Below, piece by piece: positions 15,470 through 24,665 of a stretch of DNA of 64,000 nt. A model generated the notes under the pieces. The model worked only from the letters and a program-made list of their open reading frames with translations, made no database searches and was not told the origin of the DNA. Source of the stretch: a virus; IMG/VR virus record IMGVR_UViG_3300047174_000111, positions 32,572 to 96,571 of that record; one strand, written 5' to 3'. Every line of letters begins with the position of its first letter. Within the stretch, counting starts at the first letter, position 1. The translations under genes and the position numbers were made by a program.

Positions 15470-16356
15470 ACTACACGACCGAGTTGCCGCTGTGGGAACT
15501 TCACGGTCTGCCGTTCAAAACGGAGGAAGGGCAAACGATCGGGTTTGTCAGGTCCATCGATGCCGAGGCCGGCACGGTGACGGTGGAGCTGAACGACGAA
15601 GGCGGGGAGCTGGTCATCTCGGCGGGCGGCGTTCTCGACAACGGCCATTTCGACGGCATCAGGATGCGCGAGCCTCTGCGGCCCAGGGCGCTGGACAAAG
15701 GCGTCGGCGTCGACACGCTTGATGCGATCGACCAAGCGCGGGCGAAGTTTGGGATTCCGCCGCTCGCGCGCCTCCGGGCTTACAGTGTGGCGTCTGGCGG
15801 CACGATCGAACCCGGCGCTCCGGTCCACGAGCCATCTTTTGAGCAAACGCTGCCGCGGCGGCTTGTCGAGGATATCGTCGACCGCACCACGGACAAGGCG
15901 CCGGTAACGTTTGACACCGACATGGCGCCGATCACTGACATGATACGCCGTCCGACGATCGGCGTGAGCTGGTCGGAACCGCCGGCCGCGGTCAAGCGCG
16001 CGATCGCCACTCTGAAGGGCGACCTGCGCATGCCGCGACCCGGCGCGCTGCGGCCGGTGCCGAAAATGCCGGACGAACCTGTCCAGGCGCTGGTGCTGAT
16101 GAGCCGCGACAACCCGCATGGCTGGAAGCTGGAGGAGCTGCTCGACCAGCTGGAGGTCGAACTCAAGGCGAAGAACGAGAAGCTGGTCGGCGACGACAGC
16201 GACACGGCGATCCGGGTGCTGGCGAACAATCGCCGCATCATCACCCTGCTGCACCAATGCGCGCTGATGCAGCGCGACAGCATCGATGCGCTCGATCGGC
16301 TCGCGCCGGACCAGGGGCCGCTGGGCAGACCCAGGATCGGCGACGGTGCAACGTGA
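15466..16356 (+). CDS. Hypothetical head-region protein, 296 aa
   Basis: ATGA overlap with the portal gene. The N-terminal 60 residues look like a small beta domain (IGFVRSIDAEAGTVTVELND), followed by a mixed region and a C-terminal helical part (KLEELLDQLEVELKAKNEKL, then RVLANNRRIITLLHQCALMQ). Position after the portal suggests a minor head or assembly role. I do not recognise a family. Confidence 0.55.
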   Translation: MNYTTELPLWELHGLPFKTEEGQTIGFVRSIDAEAGTVTVELNDEGGELVISAGGVLDNGHFDGIRMREPLRPRALDKGVGVDTLDAIDQARAKFGIPPLARLRAYSVASGGTIEPGAPVHEPSFEQTLPRRLVEDIVDRTTDKAPVTFDTDMAPITDMIRRPTIGVSWSEPPAAVKRAIATLKGDLRMPRPGALRPVPKMPDEPVQALVLMSRDNPHGWKLEELLDQLEVELKAKNEKLVGDDSDTAIRVLANNRRIITLLHQCALMQRDSIDALDRLAPDQGPLGRPRIGDGAT

Positions 16357-16357
16357 A

Positions 16358-16585
16358 ATGAACCCGTGTCAGCACGTCTACATGCGCTCGATGGATCAGA
16401 TGCACCTTTTCCGCTGCGTCAAATGCGGCCACGTCATGCCGCGGGACGAACTGCGTGGACGAACGATCGAGGTGCTGCGCGATCTGATCAGCACCCAGGA
16501 AAACATGGAGGATCGCCCTGACGCACGCGGCCTATCCCCACTGCTGGTCAGAGCGCGTGCGCTGCTCCAGGAGATTGGCGGGTGA
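16358..16585 (+). CDS. Small zinc-ribbon-like protein, 75 aa
   Basis: Starts at ATG 16358; the upstream extension is a shadow of the previous gene. The sequence CQHVYMRSMDQMHLFRCVKC with GHVMP following is a Cys-His ... Cys-x2-Cys zinc-binding pattern. The rest is one helix with LRDLISTQENME. The function is unknown. The next gene starts in its last codons (GTGA). Confidence 0.55.
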   Translation: MNPCQHVYMRSMDQMHLFRCVKCGHVMPRDELRGRTIEVLRDLISTQENMEDRPDARGLSPLLVRARALLQEIGG

Positions 16586-17016
16586 GCCATAACATCTGGA
16601 CGTGCGGGTGCGCCGACTGCGCGCCGCGCTTGAGCGACGCCATGAAGAACCTGCAGGCCTCCGTCTGCGCCTCCATCTGGGCGGCTGAGGAGGGCGCCAT
16701 CATGGGTGACGACATCGCCGAAGACGGCTTGACCTACCAAGCGCTGGTCGCCAAGGCTCCGTACAACATGGCTGATCTCGTGAAGTCGGCGAAAGAGCTG
16801 AGCGCGTTGATCAAGGATATGTACGATCCCATGGCCCTCTCCAATTTCGAGCTGCCGCTCCTGCCGACGATGGGCTTCAAGCCCGCAAGAGACGTGCCTG
16901 TCCCGCTCGACGCGTGCCGCCGCACGGCCGTCATCATCAAAACGCCGTCGCCACCGGTGACCGGCAACCGGCACGCCCGGCGCGCGGCGCTCAGTCGGAA
17001 GAACCGACATGCTTGA
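16582..17016 (+). CDS. Hypothetical protein, 144 aa
   Basis: GTG start overlapping the previous stop. The N-terminus has a Cys cluster (CGCADCAPRLSDAM) that may bind metal. A helical middle (ADLVKSAKELSALIKDMYDP) and a basic C-terminal tail ending in NRHARRAALSRKNRHA follow. That basic tail resembles tails seen on small head-associated phage proteins. No family is assigned. Confidence 0.5.
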   Translation: MSHNIWTCGCADCAPRLSDAMKNLQASVCASIWAAEEGAIMGDDIAEDGLTYQALVAKAPYNMADLVKSAKELSALIKDMYDPMALSNFELPLLPTMGFKPARDVPVPLDACRRTAVIIKTPSPPVTGNRHARRAALSRKNRHA

Positions 17017-18280
17017 GCTGCTGAAGTTCGACGCCGCGAAGCACCCGCGCGACGACGCGGGCCGGTTCAGCGGCACGGCATCGGTGGCCGACGGCAAGCC
17101 GGCGCCCGTGGTGATCCGCGCCGACGGTCCGCGTTCGCTGACCCGGGGCGAGGCTTGGCAGCGCACCGGCGCCAAGATCGCGGAGCTTCCGGCGAGTTAC
17201 ACCGGCTCCCGCGACCGCGAGTTGCCGGTCGGCTCGTTCACGACCCACAAGCTGGTTCACCAGATCCCGCACGACATGGACCTGCGCGAGGACGCAGGCC
17301 TGCGCAGCCGGTTGTTCGGCATCGTGAAGCAGGAGCGCGAGGGCGCTGTGGCGAAGGGGCGGGAGCGCGGCCTGATCCCTGACGGCACCGAACCGCGGGC
17401 GATCACGCGGGCCTACAACCACGGCGCCATGCTGGCGCTGCACGACCACGGCGCGGTCGACTACGACTTCAAGATGGACGACGACCTGAAAGCGCAGATG
17501 AAGCCGATGGAGGACTTCATCCGCTACGCCCGCCGGCGCGTGAAGTCGAAGGTGCTCGGGCAGGAAAAGGGAAGCTGGAAGCCCTACCGCGCGGCGTTCG
17601 GCAAGCCGTTCAAGAACGCTAAGTTCAACAAGGAAACAGGCGAGCAGCGCCTCCGCGTCCGTCCGAACGACGTGCTGATCAAGGCCGTGCCGTCGCCACC
17701 GGTGGGGCAGTCGCCCGGCGCGACAGGTCCGCTCCAGGCCGGCCAGGTCTCGCGCTGGGACAGGATGCGCGTCACGCTGGCGCGCAGCGAGAACGCCGGC
17801 AACAGGTCGTTCAAGCCCCTCACGATGCAGCAGCGCCTGGAGCGCAAGCACGCCGCGGTCGATGAGCGGCTCAAGCTCCAGCAGGGCGGCATGCGGCTCA
17901 ACCAGGGGATGCTTGGCTCGCTCAAGGGGCTCAACATCAGCAAGCGCCCCGGGCTGCAGTCGGCCCTATCTACGGGCCCGAAGATCGATCTCGGCGCGCT
18001 GTCCCGCCCCGCAGCTCCGGCGGTTCCGGACATGACCAAGCTGGCCCCGTCGCACAAGGTCGCGCCGGCGGCGCACGACATGATGCCGGACCACCTCAAG
18101 CACATCACGGCGCCGACCAGGCGCATCGCCGCGCCGCGGCCCGTCGCTGCCATGATGCCCACGGTCAACGCCATCCTCAGCTCCAGCGCCCGCCAGCACG
18201 ATCCGCGTCCCAACCGTTTCCGCAACACCCAGGCGGTCGCCGACCACAAGGCGCCGATCGGCCACATCGGCCACGGGTGA
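17009..18280 (+). CDS. Minor head-region protein with an HPRxxxGRF motif, 423 aa
   Basis: Its first residues read FDAAKHPRDDAGRFSG, one of five copies of an HPR...GRF-type motif found in three proteins of this head region. Residues about 35-225 are a compact mixed domain (LVHQIPHDMDLREDAGLRSR, then AITRAYNHGAMLALHDHGAV and a DFIRYARRRVKSKVLG helix). The C-terminal 200 residues are basic and low in complexity, with many Pro and Lys. There is no transmembrane segment. It starts 8 bases inside the end of the upstream gene. A structural or internal head role is inferred from position. Confidence 0.5.
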   Translation: MLELLKFDAAKHPRDDAGRFSGTASVADGKPAPVVIRADGPRSLTRGEAWQRTGAKIAELPASYTGSRDRELPVGSFTTHKLVHQIPHDMDLREDAGLRSRLFGIVKQEREGAVAKGRERGLIPDGTEPRAITRAYNHGAMLALHDHGAVDYDFKMDDDLKAQMKPMEDFIRYARRRVKSKVLGQEKGSWKPYRAAFGKPFKNAKFNKETGEQRLRVRPNDVLIKAVPSPPVGQSPGATGPLQAGQVSRWDRMRVTLARSENAGNRSFKPLTMQQRLERKHAAVDERLKLQQGGMRLNQGMLGSLKGLNISKRPGLQSALSTGPKIDLGALSRPAAPAVPDMTKLAPSHKVAPAAHDMMPDHLKHITAPTRRIAAPRPVAAMMPTVNAILSSSARQHDPRPNRFRNTQAVADHKAPIGHIGHG

Positions 18281-18286
18281 TCGCCG

Positions 18287-20437
18287 GTGACCGAACTAGC
18301 CAAGCACGTGCCGGGCGCGCCTCTCACCGATGCGGAGCGGCAGCAGCGGCGCGACGCGGCGCGGGCGCGGTGGGCTGCCGTCGGTGCCGGCGCTGCTGGG
18401 GCGGCGGGTGCCGCAGCGGCGCATTTCGGCACCAAGGCCGTACGTGCCTACGTACTTGGACGCATCAGGACGGCCCATGGCCCGGTCCGGGCCGAAAATG
18501 CGCGCCACGCCACCGTGACCCGCGCTCTGGCCGCGCACGAGAAGGCCGCGCTATCGGCGATCCGCAAGTGGCCCGTCCCGCCGGCGCGCGCCATGCTCCG
18601 GCACGACGTCCACACCAGACTGCGTCAGATGCGTCAGATGCCGTCCGAAGTGATGGGCGTCGATCCGGAGACCGGCGAGGATATTCACGGACCGGTCGAC
18701 CAGGAGGCGGCCGAGCGCATCGCGGGCGAGATCGAGCAGCGTCGCGCCCGCCTCGCGCAGCTGGCCGACGCCAAGCCGCCGAAGCGTCAGCCCCGCAAGG
18801 CCACGATCGCCAAAGTGCCGCGCGCCCATACCAGGGAGATCACCGTCAAGGATCGCGAGAGCGATGAGGCGCGCGCGGCCCGGCTCCGCAACCTCGATGC
18901 GCGGCACGAAGGCCTGCTCGATCAGTTCGAGCGCAACGGCGCCACGCCGGACGAGCTGGAGGAACTGCGGGGTAAGCTGGCGGCGAAGCGCGCGCTGATC
19001 GCTGCCAAGCCTGTTCGCGTGCGCGGCGCGAAGAAGACGATACCCGTTGGGTTCGAGCGTACTTCGGATGCCGCGAAGGTCAAGCGCAGGGCCACGACGG
19101 CGCGAAGGCAGGGCACGCCGGATGACAAGGCCCTGAAGCAGCTCCGCGACGAACTGCGAGACCGGGTGGCCGGCGAGATGCACCCGCGCAAGTGGTCCGA
19201 GCTGTCGCGCCACCTGACCGCGCTGGGACCGGCGCAAGACAGCTTCCGCGCCACGGCTGCGCCACTTGCCCGCTGGGCTCTCCCGACCCGCACGACACGC
19301 CGCGGCCTGATCGGGCTCGGCCTCGGGCTGAGCGCGCTGGGCGGCTACTATGCGGGCCGCGAGCTGGGCAAGTCGGCCGACCGTCTCCTGGCCGCCCCGG
19401 CTGAGCTGCTGGCGAAGGCAGCGCCCGATGGTACGACCGATGCGACCGACGCCGCTGACACGATCGCCGCGGCCGGCCTCGCGGCGCAGGAAACGATGGC
19501 TGAGCGTCTCGCCGAGACCTTCCGGCACTGGAAGGACGACGTGACGCCGACGCTCCTCGACGACGAGCCACTCAGCCTGCTCGACGCGTTTCAGACCGGA
19601 GCGGCGAACGCCTACGCGCCGATCGGCGACGCGATGCGCGCCGGGGCGGCTGCAACGGTGCCGGTCACCCAGGAGAGCGACGGCGGCCGCCAGCGCACGC
19701 TGGTGTTCAATTTGGGGCAGGTCCGCAACCCGCTGGTCGAGGCCTACATCGACCAATACCGCAAATCCAAGATCGCCGAGCTGACGGCGGAGCAGCAGGA
19801 GGCGGTGACCAACCATCTGATCGACGCTGCGCGGACCGGCGCGTCTCCAGACGAAATGGCGCGCCGCATCCGCCAGACTGTCGGCCTGACGTCCAACCAG
19901 TCCGCCCAGGTCCTCGCCTACCGGCGCGAGCTGGAGCAGCTCCAGGGCAACGCGCTGAACCGCAAGCTGCGCGACCAGCGCTATGACCGCACCGTCCTCA
20001 AGGCCATGACATCCGGCAATTCGCTCACCACGGCGCAGATCGACGCCATGGTGGATGCCTACCACCGGCGCTATCTCGCCTACCGGGCCATGACGATCGC
20101 GCGCACCGAGGGCGTGGGCGCGGCGAACAACGGGCACATGGCGGCGCTGCAGCAGACGCTCGACGCCAACCCGGACATGGAGGTGGTGAAGCGCTGGATC
20201 GCCAAGCTGGACGAGAAGACGCGGCCGGATCACCGGGTGCTGAATGGGCAGATCGTGGTGGGCTTCATGACCTCGTTCAAATGCCCAAGCGGTGACGTGA
20301 TCCGATGGCCGGGCGATCAGCAGGCGCCGGCCAGAGCGGTGATAAATTGCAGATGCACCATCGCAACGATGCTTGTGCCCAAAAAGAGCGCGGCGCAGTT
20401 TGTCGCCGACGATCCTACGAAAGGCGGCGCGACGTGA
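18287..20437 (+). CDS. Minor head morphogenesis protein (SPP1 gp7 / Mu F-like), 716 aa
   Basis: GTG start. The C-terminal about 170 residues carry the Mu F-like signature: MTIARTEGVGAANNGHMAAL, KRWIAKLDEKTRPDHRVLNG and then DQQAPARAVINCRCTI. These proteins bind the portal side of the prohead and may enter the host with the DNA. The N-terminal 500 residues are much longer than in the basic family: Ala-rich, with a hydrophobic segment at about 22-45, basic coiled regions (residues 140-300) and a second membrane-like segment near 335-360 (LIGLGLGLSALGGYYAGREL). The head-morphogenesis assignment is firm; the extended N-terminus is unexplained. Confidence 0.8.
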   Translation: MTELAKHVPGAPLTDAERQQRRDAARARWAAVGAGAAGAAGAAAAHFGTKAVRAYVLGRIRTAHGPVRAENARHATVTRALAAHEKAALSAIRKWPVPPARAMLRHDVHTRLRQMRQMPSEVMGVDPETGEDIHGPVDQEAAERIAGEIEQRRARLAQLADAKPPKRQPRKATIAKVPRAHTREITVKDRESDEARAARLRNLDARHEGLLDQFERNGATPDELEELRGKLAAKRALIAAKPVRVRGAKKTIPVGFERTSDAAKVKRRATTARRQGTPDDKALKQLRDELRDRVAGEMHPRKWSELSRHLTALGPAQDSFRATAAPLARWALPTRTTRRGLIGLGLGLSALGGYYAGRELGKSADRLLAAPAELLAKAAPDGTTDATDAADTIAAAGLAAQETMAERLAETFRHWKDDVTPTLLDDEPLSLLDAFQTGAANAYAPIGDAMRAGAAATVPVTQESDGGRQRTLVFNLGQVRNPLVEAYIDQYRKSKIAELTAEQQEAVTNHLIDAARTGASPDEMARRIRQTVGLTSNQSAQVLAYRRELEQLQGNALNRKLRDQRYDRTVLKAMTSGNSLTTAQIDAMVDAYHRRYLAYRAMTIARTEGVGAANNGHMAALQQTLDANPDMEVVKRWIAKLDEKTRPDHRVLNGQIVVGFMTSFKCPSGDVIRWPGDQQAPARAVINCRCTIATMLVPKKSAAQFVADDPTKGGAT

Positions 20438-20524
20438 GCCTAGCCGTGCCGAGGTAGGCGGAACAGATGGACCGCGATCTTTGGCGGGGGCGCCGCTGAT
20501 GGACGCGACGGGTTTTGTGAGCGC

Positions 20525-20854
20525 ATGATGATCGAGCGAATCGGCGACACGGACGTGGTGCACGGGTTGGATGGAACCATCTGTCCCGCCCCAACCCCAA
20601 GGCGCTTCATCAGGTCAGTGCTCGAACGTCTCGATGCTGACATGGAGGCCGAGTATCGGCACCTCACCGAGCGCGGAATGCCAGCGGGCGAAGCGATGGC
20701 GGAAGTACAGCTGCGGTTCGCGTGGTCACGCCAGCGTCTCGCCAGTGGTCTGGCCGACGAGATGGCACGATTGCCTGTTCCGCCGCTTGTTCTGACCCGG
20801 GAGCAGGCAGAGGAGTGGGGACTGCCAATCAAGCCGAAAGGAGACGCTACATGA
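20525..20854 (+). CDS. Hypothetical protein, 109 aa
   Basis: ATG ATG at the start; the second (20528) is equally possible. Mostly helical: TPRRFIRSVLERLDADMEAE, then AMAEVQLRFAWSRQRLASGL. It is followed by a coupled gene whose start overlaps its stop. Nothing in the sequence points to a function. Confidence 0.45.
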   Translation: MMIERIGDTDVVHGLDGTICPAPTPRRFIRSVLERLDADMEAEYRHLTERGMPAGEAMAEVQLRFAWSRQRLASGLADEMARLPVPPLVLTREQAEEWGLPIKPKGDAT

Positions 20855-21303
20855 ACGACGCCGAGCGCCGCTTCTGCCACGATCTGGCCAAGGCCGTGAC
20901 CAGCTCGGGCACCTACACCTACCAGGGCGAGGCGACGGCCGGCGGGATCGGCTCGATCTTCCGCGGCTCCTCGCCGTCGCCCTGGGGGCTGCGCGCCGCG
21001 TCCCGCCTCAGTGGGCTGCGATCCAAGCATGTCGCGGGCTCGGCGCAGTCCCAGTCTCTGCTGGTCGGCCAGGCGGTGCGGGCGATCCAGCGCGGCAAAC
21101 GCACCTCGGGTCACGCGATCCGCCAGCTCGCCGCCAGCACGGCGCGCCGCGCGCCCGTGGTGTCCACGGCGGCGCCCGGGCAGGCGCTGAAGGGCTCTGG
21201 GGGGTCAGGCTATACCGGGGCGCCGGCGACGCAGCTGGGCCAGCAGCAGACCCAGGGGAACTACATCAAGCCGCCGACGCCGCCCCAGCCTCCAACGCCG
21301 TAG
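20851..21303 (+). CDS. Hypothetical head-region protein, 150 aa
   Basis: AAAGGAG lies 7 bases before the ATG at 20851, which overlaps the previous stop. The protein is basic, glycine/serine-rich and ends in a proline-rich tail (KPPTPPQPPTP). It has the look of a minor virion component. It is the last rightward gene before the leftward early block and converges with it. Confidence 0.5.
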   Translation: MNDAERRFCHDLAKAVTSSGTYTYQGEATAGGIGSIFRGSSPSPWGLRAASRLSGLRSKHVAGSAQSQSLLVGQAVRAIQRGKRTSGHAIRQLAASTARRAPVVSTAAPGQALKGSGGSGYTGAPATQLGQQQTQGNYIKPPTPPQPPTP

Positions 21304-21311
21304 AGGTTGGA

Positions 21312-21815
21312 CTACGCGGCTCCAGGGCCGGGCGGTATGGGCATCCAGTGCGTCAGGTCGTGCACACGGAAGGTGCTATCGGCCTCGGCACAACGCTGCC
21401 GAAAATGTCCGCAGTCGTCATCATCTGACCACTGCACCCAGGCAAGCCGCGTCTCGCCGTCCCAGGCGTCGAACCACGAGCCGTCCTTGGGCGCGGTCGC
21501 GATCGGCCGCCAGCACCGCGCACCATACCGATCGAGGACCATTTCCAGCGCCTCCTCGGGCCGCTGGTCAACTGGAACCAGGACGTCACGGAACGTTGGC
21601 GGCTCGTTGCCATGACACCATGTCTTCCGGACGTACGTCTCCGTCGTGATCGAAGCTTTGACGTAGCACCAAGCCGGTTGGCCGGTCACGAGCGCAGCTG
21701 TCTCATACGTCGTGAAATAATGCGTGACTAAGCGGCGATCACGACGGATCGGCAGCGTCTCGCCGTCTTTGTGACCGCCGATGCACAGCAGGTGTTCAAC
21801 CTCGTCAGTGGCCAT
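21312..21815 (-). CDS. Hypothetical early-type protein, 167 aa
   Basis: Start at ATG 21815, which overlaps the end of the upstream leftward gene. The middle has CWRPIATAPKDGSWFDAWDG, a pattern common in small phage proteins of unknown function (RPIATAPKDG family), followed by an acidic stretch and HDLTHWMPIPPGP at the end. The N-terminal half (CIGGHKDGETLPIRRDRRLV) looks like a separate small domain. It is the last gene of an eight-gene leftward block. Confidence 0.55.
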   Translation of the reverse strand: MATDEVEHLLCIGGHKDGETLPIRRDRRLVTHYFTTYETAALVTGQPAWCYVKASITTETYVRKTWCHGNEPPTFRDVLVPVDQRPEEALEMVLDRYGARCWRPIATAPKDGSWFDAWDGETRLAWVQWSDDDDCGHFRQRCAEADSTFRVHDLTHWMPIPPGPGAA

Positions 21816-22065
21816 CGATCGCCATCCTGATCTGTCTGTAATGCTCGGGCGCGCAGTAGATGACACCGTTTTCCCGATCATAGATCGGGTCCGCCGGCTT
21901 TGTCTTGGGGACGGCCATCACGATCCAAGGGTCGATCGGCAGCCAGCGAGACAGCCACAGGATAAGCGGGTGCCCCGGGATGCGCTTCTCGGTGAAGCCG
22001 TCCAGCACGCGCGGCAGCAGATCGGTGACGCGGACCTGGATGCCGCCGAAGGGCTCGCGCGTCAT
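21805..22065 (-). CDS. Hypothetical protein, 86 aa
   Basis: Start at ATG 22065, overlapping the upstream stop. The protein contains LPRVLDGFTEKRIPGHPLIL and PIYDRENGVIYCAPEHYRQI. It has no membrane segment. The N-terminal PFGGIQVRVTDLLPRVL region appears folded. It is part of a coupled series of leftward genes that read like phage early accessory genes. Confidence 0.5.
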   Translation of the reverse strand: MTREPFGGIQVRVTDLLPRVLDGFTEKRIPGHPLILWLSRWLPIDPWIVMAVPKTKPADPIYDRENGVIYCAPEHYRQIRMAIDGH

Positions 22066-22460
22066 GTTGCGACCTTCGCCGGCGGCTTCACGTCCTGCTT
22101 CAGCTCGCCGCACAACCCGATCTTCGGGACGTGGTGGGCGCAGATTCCGTCCTGTCCTGGCTCATACACGACGCAGGGCGAATACGGCCGGCGGTCATAG
22201 ATCCCGCATCGCCCGTCGGGCTGCAGCTCGGTGCAACGGAAGTTCCAGACCCATCCTTGTCGGGGGTCGTGTATCATGCCGATCGGAACAAACGGTAGGC
22301 CGTAGGCAATCCGGCCACCGAGCACAGCCTCTTCGTAGGGATAGTCGTCAAGCAGCGTGGTCACGCTTTCAGCGGTGGGCCAATCGAGAACGTTCAAAGT
22401 GCTGAGCGTGAAACCGCGGCAGCACCGGCCAGGATCGCGGCATGTGTCGCACGCGCTCAT
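22062..22460 (-). CDS. Cysteine-cluster (YkgJ-like) protein, 132 aa
   Basis: The N-terminal CDTCRDPGRCC, later FRCTELQPDGRCGIYDRRPY and SPCVVYEPGQDGICAHH, give the spacing of the YkgJ / CxxCxxCC zinc- or iron-chelating family. Start ATG 22460 overlaps the stop of the upstream gene (ATGA). Phage members are known as single genes but without an agreed function. It could bind an iron-sulfur cluster or zinc. Confidence 0.65.
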   Translation of the reverse strand: MSACDTCRDPGRCCRGFTLSTLNVLDWPTAESVTTLLDDYPYEEAVLGGRIAYGLPFVPIGMIHDPRQGWVWNFRCTELQPDGRCGIYDRRPYSPCVVYEPGQDGICAHHVPKIGLCGELKQDVKPPAKVAT

Positions 22461-22711
22461 GTGCCGATCTCGCAAAGCTTGCGCTTTTCGATCTCCGCCT
22501 TTTCCAATTCCTCAAGGGCATGCCGAACCTCGACAGCGACTTGGGCGCAAAATCTCAAGTCGCGGACCCCTGTGGATGACGTTGGCGCGAAATGTTTTTG
22601 CAACACCGTGAATACGGTAGCCTCTACCCTCATCGCGTGACGGTCGCTGGCCGAGAATTCCCTTTTACCCCATCCGGCGGGGCGCAGGGTGTTGGCGGTA
22701 AGATCGATCAT
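22457..22711 (-). CDS. Hypothetical helical protein, 84 aa
   Basis: I place the start at ATG 22711 because it overlaps the stop of the upstream gene (ATGA), as do its neighbours. The sequence is helical (VEATVFTVLQKHFAPT, then VAVEVRHALEELEKAEIEKR), with one Cys near the middle and one near the end. No family is recognised. Confidence 0.5.
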   Translation of the reverse strand: MIDLTANTLRPAGWGKREFSASDRHAMRVEATVFTVLQKHFAPTSSTGVRDLRFCAQVAVEVRHALEELEKAEIEKRKLCEIGT

Positions 22712-22896
22712 GGCTTGGCTCGCATCACGAACTCGCCACATGCAGGCGTCGTGGCGGAAACATCTGGCCGCGTGACGTAAGGCGTGTAGAGGACTGGTTG
22801 TTGATTATCACTAGGCCACAGCACCATTTGCGGCGGGTACCTGTAGCACTGGCCAGCAAGTTTATATTTGCATTCGCCGCATGTATTATTGCTCAT
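22708..22896 (-). CDS. Small cysteine-motif protein, 62 aa
   Basis: A GGAGAAG ribosome binding site is visible upstream. CGECKYKLAGQCYRYPP at the N-terminus and ACGEF at the C-terminus give four cysteines, a pattern recurrent in small phage proteins that probably hold zinc or an iron-sulfur centre. It is the first of a coupled run of leftward genes ending at 21312. Confidence 0.6.
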   Translation of the reverse strand: MSNNTCGECKYKLAGQCYRYPPQMVLWPSDNQQPVLYTPYVTRPDVSATTPACGEFVMRAKP

Positions 22897-22986
22897 GTCG
22901 ATTTCTTCTCCAGGGTGCGCTCGAAAGGCCGAAGCATGTCAGCATACAGCTCCAGACGCGCTGCTGGAACGGGCGTTCATCAGGCC

Positions 22987-23481
22987 TCACTCGCATCCTT
23001 TCCCAACGGTTTCGCCGTTCGGCCCAGCCGTGAAATCGCGCCAGTGCCGCCAGCCTTGAGGGCAGTGAAACCCCCAGGCGCGGATCTTCGGGCCGGTGAC
23101 GAACAGCGTGACGACCGGCTCGTAACCAGACCTAGCGTCGGCGTCAGGGCCGCCCAGCAAGAGCTGAATGCGATGCGCGGCCCACGGCGACCGGAACACG
23201 AGCGCTCCCTCGTCCCGGAAATGAATCATGTCCGGCGTGTGCTCGAAGTACGAGCCCTTCAGGATCCATGAAAGGCACGCCCAGGGATGGTCGTGCAAAG
23301 CCCTGTCGTCGTCGGACCTGAGGAATTTGTGCAGATAGATGTTGCACAACCACCTGCACCTGAAGACATGCCAGCGCTCCAGATACGGACTACCGTCATG
23401 ACCGATCACGACGTCCGGGGGACGCGCATCCAGGACTTGCAGGGCGCGTCGCGTCAGCCGGTCCCGCAGAAACGCCCTCAT
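22987..23481 (-). CDS. Cupin-like phage protein, 164 aa
   Basis: Conserved pattern of a widespread phage family of unknown role: PYLERWHVFRC, NIYLHKFLRSDDDRALHDHP, then WILKGSYFE, RSPWAAHRI and LFVTGPKIRAWGFHCPQGW. The HDHP and later HRI histidines fit a cupin-type metal-binding barrel. A GGAGGG ribosome binding site is retained between its ATG and the left hairpin of the TnpB element that lies just upstream, so the insertion did not break the gene. Confidence 0.65.
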   Translation of the reverse strand: MRAFLRDRLTRRALQVLDARPPDVVIGHDGSPYLERWHVFRCRWLCNIYLHKFLRSDDDRALHDHPWACLSWILKGSYFEHTPDMIHFRDEGALVFRSPWAAHRIQLLLGGPDADARSGYEPVVTLFVTGPKIRAWGFHCPQGWRHWRDFTAGPNGETVGKGCE

Positions 23482-23588
23482 TCGTCCCTCCGCGAGAAAC
23501 CCCGGCCTTCAGGCCGGGGAGGGATAGCGGTTCGCGCGACAGCGCGAAGACCTTGACGGCGCATCGAATGCCTTCCATACTTGACGGC

Positions 23589-24665
23589 ATGAAGCTCGTA
23601 GCTGCCGTGAAGATGATGCCAACGACCGAGCAGGCCGCGTGCCTGACGGCGACGCTGGCGCGCTGCAACGAGGCGTGCTCGTGGCTGGCCGGTATCGGTT
23701 TCGACACGAAGACATTCCGGCAATACGACCTGCACAAAGCTACCTATGCGGAACTGCGCACCCGCTTCGGATTGACCGCGCAAGCCGCCGTGCGATCCAT
23801 CTCCAAGGTCGCGGACGCCTTCAAGGTCAACCGCGATGTCGCGCCTGTCTTTCGAGCCGATGCGGCACAGCCCTACGACGACCGCATTATCCGTTTCGTT
23901 AAGGATGGCAGCGCGGTCAGCCTGTGGACGCTGGAAGGCCGCATGGTGGTTCCCATCGTGATGGGCGAACACCAGAAGCGGCTGATGGTATTCCGCAAGG
24001 GCGAAGTTGACCTGTGCCTCGTGCGCGGGAAATGGATGCTCGCCGCGACATGCGACATTCCCGAGACCGACGAGTTCAAGGCCGAAGACTGGCTGGGCGT
24101 CGATCTTGGCATCGTCTCGCTGGCCGTGGATAGCGACGGCGCGACCTACAGCGGGGCCGAAGTGGAGCGTGTCCGCCGCCGCCAGCAAAAGCGCCGGAGC
24201 GGGTTGCAGAAGTGCGGCACCAAGGCCGCCAAGCGGCGGCTCCGCAAGCTGGCGGGAAAACAAGCGAGGTTTCAGAAGCACACCAACCACTGCATCGCTA
24301 AGGCTGTCGTGATGGACGCTGAACGCACTGGACGCGGGATTGCCCTCGAAGACCTCAAGGGTATCCGTAGCCGGGTTACGGCTCGCAGCAACCAACGCGC
24401 ACGATTGGGGAATTGGGGTTTCGCACAGCTTGGCGCATTCGTCTCCTACAAGGCGAAGCGCGCTGGCGTCCCCGTGGTCTTTGTCGATCCGCGCAATACA
24501 TCCCGGCAGTGCCGGGAATGTGGATGCATCGACAAGAAGAACCGAACCAATCAAGCCAACTTCTCCTGTGTTTCGTGTGGGCACCAAGCGCCCGCCGATC
24601 TCAACGCGGCCCGGAATATTCGGGCCAAGGCTTCTGTAACCAAGCCCTGTGTTCTGGCCGCCTAA
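23589..24665 (+). CDS. tnpB: TnpB RNA-guided nuclease
   Basis: 358 aa from ATG 23589 (MKLVAAVKMMPT). TnpB is the OmegaRNA-guided DNA nuclease ancestral to Cas12. The RuvC residues appear intact: Asp in WLGVDLGIVSL (about 172), Glu in IALEDLKGI (about 254), Asp in ADLNAARNI (about 337). The zinc ribbon CRECG/CVSCG lies between the last two. A basic helix RRRQQKRRSGLQ precedes them. The length is slightly short of 370-400 aa relatives. No tnpA accompanies it. Its DNA has the same base composition as the phage, which suggests long residence or a donor of similar composition. Confidence 0.9.
   Translation: MKLVAAVKMMPTTEQAACLTATLARCNEACSWLAGIGFDTKTFRQYDLHKATYAELRTRFGLTAQAAVRSISKVADAFKVNRDVAPVFRADAAQPYDDRIIRFVKDGSAVSLWTLEGRMVVPIVMGEHQKRLMVFRKGEVDLCLVRGKWMLAATCDIPETDEFKAEDWLGVDLGIVSLAVDSDGATYSGAEVERVRRRQQKRRSGLQKCGTKAAKRRLRKLAGKQARFQKHTNHCIAKAVVMDAERTGRGIALEDLKGIRSRVTARSNQRARLGNWGFAQLGAFVSYKAKRAGVPVVFVDPRNTSRQCRECGCIDKKNRTNQANFSCVSCGHQAPADLNAARNIRAKASVTKPCVLAA

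Noticed and set aside
22897-22989. Possible 34-codon leftward gene starting at a GTGA overlap
   Set aside because: The protein-like stretch changes frame midway; could be a small damaged gene, but evidence is too thin to list.
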